Assembly: GCA_949357655.1 (NCBI GenBank)
Contig: CASHTG010000006.1
Span: forward strand, 1,054,001 to 1,118,000
DNA from: Parascedosporium putredinis
Lineage: Eukaryota; Ascomycota; Sordariomycetes; Microascales; Microascaceae
Direction of reading: 5' to 3'
Length of the DNA stretch: 64,000 bases
Below, in pieces: positions 23,754 to 34,548 of this stretch. The notes below the pieces were generated by a model. It was given only the letters and a program-made list of their open reading frames with translations. It was not told where the DNA came from and did not search any database. The position numbers and the translations under genes are program-made. Every line of letters starts with the position of its first letter. The first letter of the stretch is position 1.

Positions 23754-24838
23754 ATGGCAGCCGAAGTTACCAACTTCCTCCATTTGGCTCGGCCGCTAGC
23801 CCCCGCTACCGTCGGCATGAACATGTCCCTCTCGGCTGTTACTGTCAATATCCAACCCCAGGTTATCCTCTCTGTCCTTGACCATGCCGTACGTCGCGAT
23901 ACTCGCGACACTCAGTCTCCCCGCGTCATCGGCGCCCTCGTCGGTGTCCGTTCAGAAGATGGAACCGAGGTGGAGGTGCGATCGTGCTTCGCGATCCCCC
24001 ACACAGAAAATGAGGATCAGGTCGAAGTCGATGTCGACTACCAGAAGAATATGCTTGCCCTTACCCTCAAAGCAAGCCCGAGAGAGAGTTTGCTTGGGTG
24101 GTACACGACTTCCCTCGAATTGAATTCGTTCTCCGCTCTCATCCAGAATTTCTTCGCGAGCCCCGAGACGGGTACCTTCCCCCATCCCGCCGTCCACCTC
24201 ACCATATCAACTGATCCCGGTGCTACTATTGACACCAGATGCTACATCTCAGCACCAGTGGCGGTGAATGCCGAGAGTGCTGCGTCATCCTGCCTCTTCA
24301 TTCAAGTTCCTCACAAAGTGCTCTACGGCGATTCAGAGCGTGCTGCACTTGAAGCTATCTCCGCCGCCAAAGATACCGAAACCCGTTCTGCGCCTCTTGT
24401 TTCTGATGTTGAGGCACTCGCTCGCTCTCTACAATCAACTGTCGGTATGCTAGATAGTGTATCGGATTGGATCAATCGCGTTCTTGATGAGGAAGACGAA
24501 CCCAACAATGCGCTTGGCCAGTTCCTCATGAATACACTCTCACTTACTCCCAAGGTCGACGCCGGCCAGATTGATAGAGACTTCAACAACCACATTCAAG
24601 ACGTCCTGATGGTGGCGTATCTCGCCAACACTATCCGCACCCAAATCGAGCTTTCTCAACGCCTGGCAACATCCCCCTTGCGAGCGGCGAAAAGGAAGCC
24701 GAAGGTAAAACTGGTGAAAGTGGTGAGAAAGAGGGTCAGCGAGGACAAAGGGGACAAAAGAGAGGAGGCAGGGGTGGCGGCGGTGGTCGTGGTGGTCGGG
24801 ACAGAGAACCTCGAGAGCCGCGCGAGAATGCTGATTAA
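23754..24838 (+). CDS. EIF3F: Eukaryotic translation initiation factor 3 subunit F
   Basis: MPN-domain subunit of eIF3, acting in 43S pre-initiation complex assembly. Single exon. The ATG at 23754 (MAAEVTNFLHLARPL) was chosen over upstream in-frame codons because the family alignment starts here and a pyrimidine tract ends just before it. The MPN domain follows from about residue 30 (VILSVLDHAVRRD, RVIGALVGVRS, EVRSCFAIPH). It lacks the full JAMM metal-binding set, as expected for eIF3f. Later blocks are LLGWYTT, HPAVHLTIST and the C-terminal DFNNHIQDVLMVAYLANTIRTQ. A missing C in the run 24673-24677 shifts the frame. One added base gives the usual Gly/Arg-rich RGG-like tail, stopping at 24838, total 1086 nt (361 aa). 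As sequenced, the frame instead runs to 24875 with an unrelated basic tail. Confidence 0.94.
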
Positions 24839-25521
24839 GGTGCCAACAGAAATTCCTGTGGGCGCGTATGCTTGAAATTTGTCAAGCGTTCAACTCAGGA
24901 CCTGGAAAGAGCAAACCTTGGAAGCCCTGGAAGCTCCTTCAACAACCCTTTTCGTTGCATACCTTAGCGGAGAATGGGTAAGGGCCAGGCGTGGACTAAG
25001 TCATGTGATAGTTGGCAGAGGCGGCCAAAAGAAAATGAAGCCGGTGTTGGGTTCAGGTGTTCATCAAGTCATCGTGGGCGTTTACAAGGCTACTTACTGG
25101 TTTATTCGTGTCTCATGATAGTTATTTTCTCCCCCATTCCATTCATATCTAGGTGGCTTGTCTCAACATATAAATGATACGAGGTATATCTTGGGCCATC
25201 ATGCGACCGTCACAAGTCAACTTTGCTTTTGGGGGTATCGCATGTCTGGCATTCGTCCCTCAAGAGTTGCGATGTGCTGGAAGGGGAGGAGTCGAAGTTA
25301 TAAAACTGATGGACGGCATGATGTCGAAGATCAATCTACGCATAAGGCCATGAACCGGATTGCCAATCAATCAATGGAGATGCAGTGTACAATGGCAAGC
25401 AGGAAGGTGGATGCGAGGTAAACATATTCATGTGAGAAACCAGGTTTAAAAGGGGGTAGAGAGGGGGTAGGAGGGACAAAGTGCCAAGGAAACCTGCTGG
25501 ATTTTCCGCAATCAATCCCGC
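24839..25521. other. Intergenic region downstream of eIF3f
   Basis: About 680 bases. No coding signal recognised until the WD-like fragment that begins at 25522. Confidence 0.5.
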
Positions 25522-25686
25522 TCAACGCCCCAGACCCACTGGTATCCGATCCATAGACTCCTTCATCAGGTTGTTCTCAGGGTCCAGGTCCCAGACCTGC
25601 AGCAACCCATCCCCTAAATCACTCCCATAACCAAGCAAGAACTGATTCAAGCTACCCCGAGTTCCAGCTTTTACATTCACGCCAGC
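25522..25686 (-). pseudogene. Orphan WD-repeat-like coding fragment
   Basis: About 50 codons open on the minus strand, ending in a TGA at 25522. The fragment reads like the last blade of a WD40 propeller: NQFLLGYGSDLGDGLLQVWDLDP followed by a short tail ending GLGR. It begins just after a TAG that could be a splice acceptor, but directly upstream on the same strand lies the 3' end of the R3H gene. No other blades are visible nearby. It may be a gene remnant, an unannotated last exon, or chance similarity. The function of any parent gene is unknown. Confidence 0.4.
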
Positions 25687-25700
25687 TAGCTACCAATTGA

Positions 25701-28378
25701 TCATGCCGGCTTTTGTGGAAGCGTAGCCGGGTTCCCAAAATGCGGCGGGAGGTGGCTAAACGGTTGCCCTGGTACTAGTTGGGCTTGAGATCCGGGGGAC
25801 TTATTCAAAGATTGTGGGGATGGCATGGGGCAATATGTTGCGCTGGCATCGATGGATGAGAAGATGTCATGTGAGGCGCAGGATGCTGGATGGTGTGTGC
25901 GTGATGAAAAGGCATCATTGAGTTCGAGGAACCTTGGCGTGCCATACTATAGCCACCACTGAAGGGTTGAGGGTGATTCTGAGCTGACGTAGCGACTGGA
26001 ATTTGGTAGGGCAAGGGGCATATGCCAGGTGCGGAGAGCCGATTTGCGGACTACCGTGATGGGATCCGCTAGACACGTATGATGGCGCATGTCCCTGCAT
26101 TGGCGAGAGACCACTATTCGGCACAAAGGATTGGGTCTTGGGGTTAAAGGCGTGTCGATTGTAGCTTCCAGGAATGGGATGCTGGCTCTTGGGATCATTA
26201 GGATTCGCATTGGCGGGAAGCTGACCATAAAGATAAGGGACATTCGTAGGCGCTGGCATAAGCCCTGGCAAAGGCCCTGGGCTGGGACCATGAGTTCGTA
26301 GGGGGTATTGGCTAGGTGGTGAGTTGAAAGCAGCGGCTGGCCAGCTTTGAGAAGACGATGAGACAGGAGGCGCGGCGGTACCATATGCACCTGCAGGAAC
26401 AGTGCCGTGAACAGAGCCGGGATAACGAGGTTGATTCAGGGAGGATACTATGTTTCCATTAGTAAAACCGTTTGCCGTAGGCGGCATATTGCAGTTGACG
26501 TACGGGTGCTGCGTTGGGATAAGCAGGAGGAAAGCCGGGAACTGCCATAGGAGGTCCATAACCATGGCTAGGGGTAGCATAGACGGCGGCAGCTGAGTTG
26601 GAGAATGGTTGCTGTTGCTGTCCAACAAATGAAGACCCGGCAATTTGGACATACTGTGGCTGTGGACCCCAAGTTGATTGTTGGGGATGGGGATAATAAG
26701 CCGCGTAATGTGCGCGGGATTCAAAACTCCCCGAATCACGCCTACGCCTCTCATTCCTACCTTTACGCCCGAGACTAGATTTGTCCTTCCCAGAAACGGA
26801 ACTCGCCCGCGACACGCCATTGTCGTTTTCTAGACCCAGAGGAGAGGTTAGCGTGGACCAAAATGACCAAAAGTCTTGCTCCTACAACTTTACTATACCT
26901 TGGGTCACCTCTCCAATCTTCTCAGAATTGCCAAATATGCGCTCCCTTGCGCGGTTGTATGCCTCCTCGCGCTCTTCTCTCGTCATCCTATGGAACCTAG
27001 TTCAGCTTTGTAATAATTCAACTGGAAGGTAGCCGAACATCGAACCTCTCTTTTGGCTGTGAGGCTTTATCTTTCGCATCACTACCATCTTCTGACGCCG
27101 GTTTGGATGCGCCATAGCTAGATATTGCTTTATCACCGCTATCCTCCCGTCGCATGATCCTGCGGGGAATGATGACTGGGGGTGGAGTATTGGACGCAGA
27201 GTTGGCCTCTGCAATGCTTGCAAGAGATTGTGGTACACGGCAGAAAGGCGTTCTAAATATCCTCACGGCTCCAATATTCGGCTCATAGGAGTGAGTCATA
27301 TGATAATAATCGGCCAGTTTATGGGTTAGCATACGGCAGAAAGAGTTGCACGGAGGTAAGTCCATATACGGCTCTCTAATAGGGGCATCAGCAAACTAGT
27401 AGAGAAGGGCACAAAGTAGGCTAACACTCACTTGGAATCTCGAACAAAGTCAATGACGTCCTTTTCAAGTCGCAGCAGAAATATTCGGTCCTTAGGAGAT
27501 TGCATAGCCTCAAGAAGTTTCTCGTCAGGCGCCTGACGATATATTATGTTCAATGCATCAGTCGTCACGGAAGGGTCACTAGGGGTGGCTGCCCATCTTG
27601 CCCTTGGGAAATGACATCCGGTTGTCCCCCAGCATTATGCTGAGCGATACGCCTATCGACGTTTTCCTCAGCTTGAATACGGCGAACGGCAATATCTGAG
27701 CCAATCCGAGAACTCGCCAGAAGAGAGCCCCGGATAGAAAACGCGTCATCGTCATCAACAGCAGCCGCCTTGACGCTAGCGCTATCGTCAGGTCGTAAGG
27801 ATTCCTTCTCATCGAGAGCAAAGGTCGTACCAGAGGTTATACTCTTGCCATCCAGGCTTGGCGGTTTGGTACACAGATCCGAGGTGGAATCCGCTTTATG
27901 CGATTCGCCAGGACTCGAGTCCCCGACCGAGACTCTCAGCTTGTTTGGAAGAAGATGGGCGCTCCCATTAACAACAAGACTAGGTGTCCTATCTTCAAGC
28001 AAGGTCGCACCCACCCCCGCTACAAGATCGTCCACAGATGTCAAGGTAGAATGCTCATCGAGCCTCGACGATTTGGGAAACGGAAGTCCTGTCGCGTGGC
28101 CCATGTACCGACTGGCTCCATTCACAATAACCGGCATTGATGATACAGCAAGATGCGCCGAGTTCGGGGTGTGTTAGAGGCTATGGAGGCTTTCTCGTTC
28201 GAGGCACTAGCAACAACCTACCCGGAGGGAGCGTTAGCTTATAGAAACTAGCAGAATGATAATTCATATTGCGCCAAGGGTTCCACGCGGATGTGCGCAG
28301 TTCTGTGACGAACATGGGTTTACATACCTTGGCGAACGATGGCTTGCGCCCGCCTGGTGAGCTCCGAACAGTTGCCAT
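25701..28378 (-). CDS. R3H-SUZ domain RNA-binding protein (several frame breaks)
   Basis: Cytoplasmic RNA-binding protein of the encore/R3HDM type. The probable start ATG at 28378 opens a 17-codon exon (28378-28328, MATVRSSPGGRKPSFAK) with a GTATGT donor. The next exon, from about 28200-28140 down to 27440, encodes a Ser-rich region and then KDRIFLLRLEKDVIDFVRDS. After an intron come the R3H domain (LPPCNSFCRMLTHKLADYY, about 27353-27297, then RTPFCRVP) and the SUZ motif (IPRRIMRRE, then EEREEAYNRARERIFG, about 26975-26928). The tail from about 26820 is rich in Gln, Pro, Tyr and Gly, as in fungal homologs, and after repair ends at 25701 with PATLPQKPA. Frame breaks with good homopolymer explanations lie at 27582-27585, 26015-26018 and 25827-25830, with further ones near 28150 and 26480. 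Intron borders around 27000 and 28150-28200 are uncertain. Confidence 0.8.
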
Positions 28379-30134
28379 CACGGTGTTCAATAGCGAGATG
28401 AGGCTAACAAGACTCGGAGTGAGGGCTTGTACCTAGAGACAAGGCCAAAGCCGACAGTACAAAGACCCAATATGATGATATCGCCGAAAAGCAAGTCGCC
28501 AAACCAAAACAGTGGCTTGTCGAAGAAAAGGGTGGGAAGATAGCGATGTCGAGGATCGCCTGACCGACGATACAGGAAGATCGAGTAGCTGAGCAGGAGA
28601 GAAGTGTTGGCAATTGATCATGGCTGTATTTGGACAGCCATCGTTATTGTTTTAGATTCTGGTGCACTCTCGCAGGTGAATGCTAGTATATATCCTATAT
28701 GCACATAAGTGGGCAGTTTTTCCAGCTCATGAGAGTAGTTGCTGTTAGAGCCCCCTTAAAGAGTGATAGAGGAAGAAGTTGAAGGAAGAATGATAGCTGA
28801 GAGTGAACCAAGGGCAAGTCGGGTTTTAAAGAGTTGATTATGCCTTCTTCTGGATTATATAGGCTGATAAGGGAGAGTTAGATGATGTGATCGCTACGAT
28901 AAAAGGGCAGCGTTGAACAGTTCTTGATATTTCCATCTAAATTGAGGTGGGATAAAATTTAGGTTGGGTCAGTCACGATTTGAGGATGACAGTAATACAA
29001 GTAGCCTTCTCAAAATCGCGCCTAAGAAAGAGGGAGACCTTCTAATAAAAATGAACCACTCAGATTGGGGTTAGCCCAAAAGGAAGGGATGAAAAGAAAG
29101 AAGAACCCACTTTTCTATAGCCCCTTCAGGTGCCAGCAAAAGGTGCACTCCCAGGAAACAAGCCTTTAAGGGATATGTCGTATTGCTAAAATTAGTAGAT
29201 TTCTTCAATCGTCAAAGTAATGATTAGGATTCTAGATGATTCACAATAGAGCATGATACTGAATATCGCCGTTTATCTAACCTAACTACTATATTTTCCT
29301 TATTTTTTTCTAAAGTAAAATGGAATAGATGAGAGCAGCTGAAACCAAATATAACATGAGCCCTGGGGAATTCCTCAACTTTCCAGTGTCTTCAAAGTGA
29401 GGGTACATCGGATGCTTCAAGACCTAACCTACCTCGAAACAAGTGGTTACAAACATCCTCACCGTTCAAGTGTTATTCTAGGGGTTTTTTTCCCCCAGCC
29501 TTCTCTCAAATGAGTCTCAAGCCAGCCCCAGATCTTATGAGGTTGATCACTTGATAATTAACCCCACCACATATGCTTATCTAAGCACAAACATCGGTCT
29601 GGGACAACAAATTAGCAGTTTGCTTAGCACCTTAGAAACACTCAAGCAAGCTTACCAACCTTTATCAGACTGAGGACATGAAGTGAGGTCTAGCTTTGCT
29701 ACAGATCATACAATTCGCCATATTTGCAAAACAAGAATATCTACATCTAAGTTTTGAATAAGCTATCTTTCCGTCCCCATGTTCGTCCATCGAGGGCGGG
29801 GCGGGCCGCGGAGACCAACCCCAGCGAATATACAATGTCAGAAATGTTTGAAGAGAGATATGTTTCATCCCTAGGCAAGGTCTCGAGATTCTTGTAGCCC
29901 CAGCCAGTTTCCTCTCAAAATTAGCTAACATCCAAAGCAAGGCACTATTCTTATGAATGTAAAACTCCCGTTCAGGAACGGCCATATGTTCCACGCCCGT
30001 CAAGGACACAGCAGCTCCGGAATCCAAGTCTCATGCCCAAGCTTGCCAATGACTCTCTAAGTGCAACAGAACGAAGGTATCCCTTTCCGGCCCTTCTCCA
30101 GACACACGCATGCAAGCATATACATAGATATATA

Positions 30135-30167
<33 letters not shown>

Positions 30168-30170
30168 TAG
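28379..30170. other. Intergenic region with AT microsatellite
   Basis: About 1.8 kb, moderately AT-rich. It contains the R3H gene promoter, a 7-bp stem hairpin at 28620-28643, and an AT dinucleotide run at about 30128-30165. The microsatellite lies in the presumed intron before the Ser/Arg-rich exon. An earlier exon may end at 30076 (ACGAAG then GTATCC donor). The 121-codon minus-strand open frame at 29665-30027 resembles no family. Confidence 0.45.
30128..30165. repeat. AT dinucleotide microsatellite
   Basis: A nearly perfect (AT)n run directly upstream of a TTAG acceptor at 30170. Confidence 0.85.
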
Positions 30171-30982
30171 AACCTTGGTGCACCATCATACTTACTTTCC
30201 ACACGGCGTAGGCAGGGGCTGGCTGATAGTGAGTTAGCGAAAGGGAACCCTGAACGGGCTAAAAGCCGAGGAGGCGCACCTCAGGAAGACGAGCTGGGGA
30301 ACCCCTCGAGAAACCAGAGGTCTCCGTCCACATCTCCTTCTGCACATTCAGTCTCTACCATCTCTACCAGCGGATCAGCCTCCCCACCAGAACAACGATG
30401 GCATCATCAACAGCGGAATCGATCTATAGGTGCTAACTCACAGAGTTCTCCTCGGGACCGATCGCGCAGCCGGTCTCAAACCCTCTCCAAAAGCCCTTTG
30501 GAGGGCGAAGGTCGAGCTTGTAGCCCTAGCCGTGTCCATGGGCGAAATTTTGACCGCAGCACCACCCGAAGCCCCAACCACCACCTTGGTTCCCGCCAAG
30601 AAGCCGATCGGAGAGGAAATAGCAAAATTCATAACCCTCCGATTAGCACCAGCTCCAGAGATGGCCCACAGCCCACCAGAGGTCTTCGTGCTCCAGGCTC
30701 CACTAGTCGAAGTTTATCCCCAAGGATCGCGGAATACGCAACTACCGATTAAGGGATGATGCCTCTATACCAACTCGTAGGTCTCAAAACCTGTCTCGAG
30801 AATCGTCCTGTGATCATAGCCGTGAGATCGCGAGGACACTCGAAGATGACAACAGTGATGCACAACAGGGCCAGGTTCTTGGACCCATCCATCAGAAATC
30901 CAGTCGTCAAGAGAGAAAGAGAAGCTTGAGCCCTTTTAGCAAGAGGCTAGCAATGACTCGTGGAGCAAGGCAAAATCGATGA
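30171..30982 (+). CDS. C-terminal exon of a Ser/Arg-rich protein
   Basis: Begins after a CTTAG acceptor at 30170 and stays open for about 190 codons (GAPSYLLSTRRRQGLADSEL at the start), with dense RS/SP dipeptides such as RDRSRSRSQTLSKSPL. A break near 30735-30745 needs one added base. The frame then continues to a stop at 30980-30982 with a conserved-looking end, RKRSLSPFSKRLAMTRG. The composition suggests a nuclear, possibly splicing-related factor, but I cannot name the family. The N-terminal exons were not found. A short upstream exon ending at 30076 would join in phase. It converges with the gene at 31205-32093. Confidence 0.55.
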
Positions 30983-31204
30983 GATGGCAAACTAGAAGCT
31001 GGAAACTCAGCAGGGTCGCACGTGCCAGATGAAGAGCAAAAGACGCGGCGGGGGAGGACCTGTCGAACATAAAACACTACGTCTTGCCTAAACCTGCCAT
31101 AATGTGGCTCTGGAAGTGGGCATGTTGCTTTTTGAGCATAGTATAGCGTAGCAGATATCCATTCATCATGTCCATGAAGAGAGAGCCGGGTTTAACTTGC
31201 GGCG

Positions 31205-32093
31205 CTACAGAGGTGTCCAGTCACAAAATACAAGCCAATTGCCTAGCTCCCCTAATGGCACTCTCCATGTTGGCCCCTCTGCACGTATCACACTGCTTTG
31301 CCTTACCAATTGCGGCCGCCGATCTAGGCCTATCCACTCGTCCCGTCCAGCTAGGATCACCATCTGAAGAGTGCTGCGAGGTTCTAAAATGGTGTCATCT
31401 CCGCCGCTAAGATTGGATCCGACCCGTGCTAGGTACGTTGGCCCTTCCCCTGTACCTCTTCAATTCGAAACGGCATGACCCCTCGTCCTCAACCTCTGAT
31501 CCCTTGATGTGGGAGAGCCATCCCTGGACCTCGGTAGCAAGCCCTCCAGGTACGTACTTGGCCAATCTTCTCTGGGGCGTGAGAGCCGGGGGTGGCTCTT
31601 CCGTAAAGATGACGCGATCAGTATTCGGCATTCTAAATCGAGGAGGGGCTCGAAACAGTGGCTGGCGAAGAGCAGCCAAGTGAACCTCTTGTGGAGATGC
31701 AGAACTCAGACTGCTATTGTCGGCCAAAATTTGGCTATTGTCCTCATCGGTTTCCACTACCACAGCTTCAGAAATCTCTATGTCATCTTGAAGGGTGCCA
31801 TAACAGGCATTTTGGGTCTCTTCAAGCTCGTCTGACACTTGCCGAAGGCGCCGTCTCTTGTTCTCCCTTTCAAGTTTGACCTTCACGGCACCAGCATCAT
31901 CGACACCATCTACCTCCGTACAAGACCTTGTAGAGCCAGGGGAACTCGTGGGGGAGCTCTCAATCTCATCCCACGATCTTGCCCGGTTTGTAATATGAAT
32001 GAATATCTGGTTGGGTCGGGAGGTCGGGTTTTGGGGCGAGGCCGTCGCCGACGCCGTATGAAGTGGCATCGGGTACCGAAATGGAGGTCCCAT
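31205..32093 (-). CDS. Conserved fungal hypothetical protein with PGGLATEVQGWL motif
   Basis: Two exons on the minus strand, 32093-31456 and 31406-31205, with a 49-bp intron (GTACAG donor). Product 279 aa with no frame break. The N-terminal ~140 residues are disordered and charged (KLERENKRRRLRQ near residue 75). The ordered part begins LAKYVPGGLATEVQGWLSHIK (about residues 178-198). The second exon supplies MVILAGRDEWIGLDRR and a Trp-rich C-terminus (WRVPLGELGNWLVFCDWTPL). A similar layout occurs in many ascomycete proteins of unknown function, from memory of the family pattern rather than a search. The C-terminal strand pattern could be an OB-like barrel, but that is a guess. No function assigned. 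Confidence 0.72.
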
Positions 32094-32865
32094 TTAATCA
32101 GTCTTATTACGTCGACCTTTTTCTTGAATGGAAATGCGTTCTAAAAAGAACCTCTGTTGTAGGTTTATTCACTAACGTGCGGGCAAATTCTATCTGGAAC
32201 GAGATAACGAGGTGCCGATGAGCAAGTTGAACAGTTCCCACCTACTAGAGGGGCCCTCACCGTCTGTTCAAGTGCCCGAAATTGAGATTTGCCGATCAGC
32301 GAACCGGAGGTACTTAGGGGTTTAGGTGGGATACAAGAGAAGCTGAAGCGCTCCAGGTCAACTTCTCCTAATTCCTGAGTTTGACGAATGGTATGCGTAG
32401 TCCATTTTTATGGGTCGATTTTCGATAATCATAACATTGATATAATACTGAGGAACATAAAGTGCCAATCCGGACCACTAATTCTAGCATCACGACCACC
32501 CGAAAAATATCACCACATTCACACAAGAATGGGAGACATTTCACGAACTTCACGAAAAGGTGGCCGTCTCGAATAAATGACTGAAATACGCAACAGTATA
32601 ATGTTACCGGCTTATATTTGAAGATAGTTGAAACGAGTGTTGAAGCTAACTACTGACATTTTGAGTAACGAAACCCCTCTCCCCCATCTGCCAACCTCAA
32701 TATATCATCAACTGATGCTATCTAAAGAGCGTGGTGCTTGGACAATTTCAAATACTACGGCCGCCCCCTCCCTCGACCCAATTTTGGGGGTTTAAAAATG
32801 GTTGCCCAACACAAAGAAGCACGGCAGCAAAGGAATCGAAGATTGGATCAAGCTAGCAGACCTGC
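32094..32865. other. Intergenic region
   Basis: About 770 bases between the hypothetical gene's start and the INO1 stop. No coding signal seen. Confidence 0.5.
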
Positions 32866-34548
32866 CTAGAAAAGCTTATGCTCGAGGGTCATTTCCGACT
32901 CGGGTTGGAGACCAACACAGGCGCGGAAGATGTTGGTGAGGGCAGCCCGCTGCTTGGCGAGAGCATTGATAACGGGGGTGCCAGGAGGGGTCATGGGAGC
33001 CTTCAGCATGTAGCTAAGGATGCTGAGAACCGGATGGAAGCCCTTGTACTCAGCGGTAGTGGCTCCGTCAGATGAGGCAGCCTTCCACTGGATACGTGTC
33101 ATGATCTCCGTGATAATGACCAAATCAATGATTAGGGGCTGCGAGGAGTGAATCCTCGCAAACGTTGAAGATAGAGATAGTTTGATGTCCACCCATGAAG
33201 ATATCGGCGTAGTATTCGTCCAAAGCACGCTTGTAGTCGCCGACGGCAGGCATATATTTGATGACAACAGTATGGTCGGGATGCTCGTGAGGCTGGTAGA
33301 GGACACTGTTGGCCTCCACCATGTCGTCAACAACATTAGATTTAGAGATTTCCTTGGATCGGAACTGCTTGTGAGAGCTCAAGTTCTTGCCATCATTGTT
33401 TCCAAGATGGTTGTAACTAGCGATTGAAGTAAGCTTGATGCCGGCGTTGATGAGGAAGTCGACCAAGGCAGACTTCATCTTGGTCTGACCGGACTTAAAG
33501 TCATCACCGCCAATGTACGACTTGTGCTTCTCGGCAAGCTCAACGCAGCCTGGGACAAAAGTGTTTTGAGGGGAACCATTGATGAAGGGCACACCATCGA
33601 GAATGCAAGCAACAGCAAAGACGGTTGAGGAGAGACTTCTTCGTGGCCATCCTCAATAGCCTTGAGGAGATTATCAGCGGTATCGTTAACACCTTCAATG
33701 ATGTCGGCATAGCGCTCAGTGTTGGCAGTCCATTGAACAATGACCTTATCCAGGTTATTGGCACTCTTGAAGTCCCTAGAAAGTAAACGTTAGATGACGG
33801 CAGTTGTGAAATTCTGTTTTAGAGATGGCTTACTGGATCTGCTTGCGGATCGTCTCAACGTGAGCGGCGCATACCTTAGTGCCAGGGATCAAGTTGTCGG
33901 CCCGGTCTTCTTGGTTAGCGGCGATGAAATCAGGGTAGTAAATGCTAGGAAGAGGGGTCAGAGTAGCCATCTCTTTCCTGACTTGCTCCTTGAGGGTGGG
34001 CTCGAGAACTTGGGCGCGGTCCATGGCATCCGCAAGGTTCAGGGAGCTGATATCCCAGCCTCCAACGACGATGTCATTAGGGTGGACCATGGGGAGAACG
34101 TCGTGGAAAGGGATATTGACGTCCTTAGAGGTTTCAGCATCAGTGCCAAGTTTCATAGTGGAACCCATAAGGATAGAGCCATAGTAGTTAGACTTCTTGG
34201 TGCCTTCACGGGATTCCCAAGTCAAGCTACGTCGGTTGGCAATGATAGCAGCAGTCACGGTCGAGCCGTTGTTACCGCCCCAGCCAACAAGCATGACACC
34301 CAACTTGGGAATCGCGCGGTCGACTTTAAAGTCATAGACCGTTTCTGGGGCGTGGCCACATACTGGCCATTGACATCCTTCTTGACTTGAGTGGTGCGGT
34401 AAGTGTACTTGGAGTTAATCTCCGAGTCGCTGTAAACGACGTCAGGTGAGTTAACAGTGAAAAGCTGCTTCAGCTCAGCCGAGGAGGGAGAAGCAGCGTG
34501 CTCGGATCCGTTCGCGGAGCTCGCGTCAATCTCAGCGTGAGGGGCCAT
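32866..34548 (-). CDS. INO1: Inositol-3-phosphate synthase
   Basis: NAD-dependent enzyme converting glucose 6-phosphate to myo-inositol 3-phosphate, the committed step for inositol and phosphatidylinositol. Two exons on the minus strand, 34548-33834 and 33775-32866, with a 58-bp intron. Motifs: NSPDVVYSD and YTYRTT near the N-terminus, the NAD-binding GWGGNNGSTVTA (about 34285-34250), WDISSLNLADAM, QWTANTERY, the active-site region DDFKSGQTKMKS, SYNHLGNNDG, and the C-terminal LSYMLKAPMTPPGTPVINAL. Three homopolymer gaps break the frame: 34347-34350 (one base), 33629-33630 (one base) and 33135-33138 (two bases). Repaired, the spliced gene is 1629 nt (542 aa), the normal fungal length. A 9-of-10 match to the yeast UASINO element lies upstream at 34976-34984, but it lacks the E-box core. 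Confidence 0.95.

Noticed and set aside
29665..30027. 121-codon minus-strand open frame
   Set aside because: No recognisable motif, no neighbouring exons, and a possible plus-strand exon overlaps the area.
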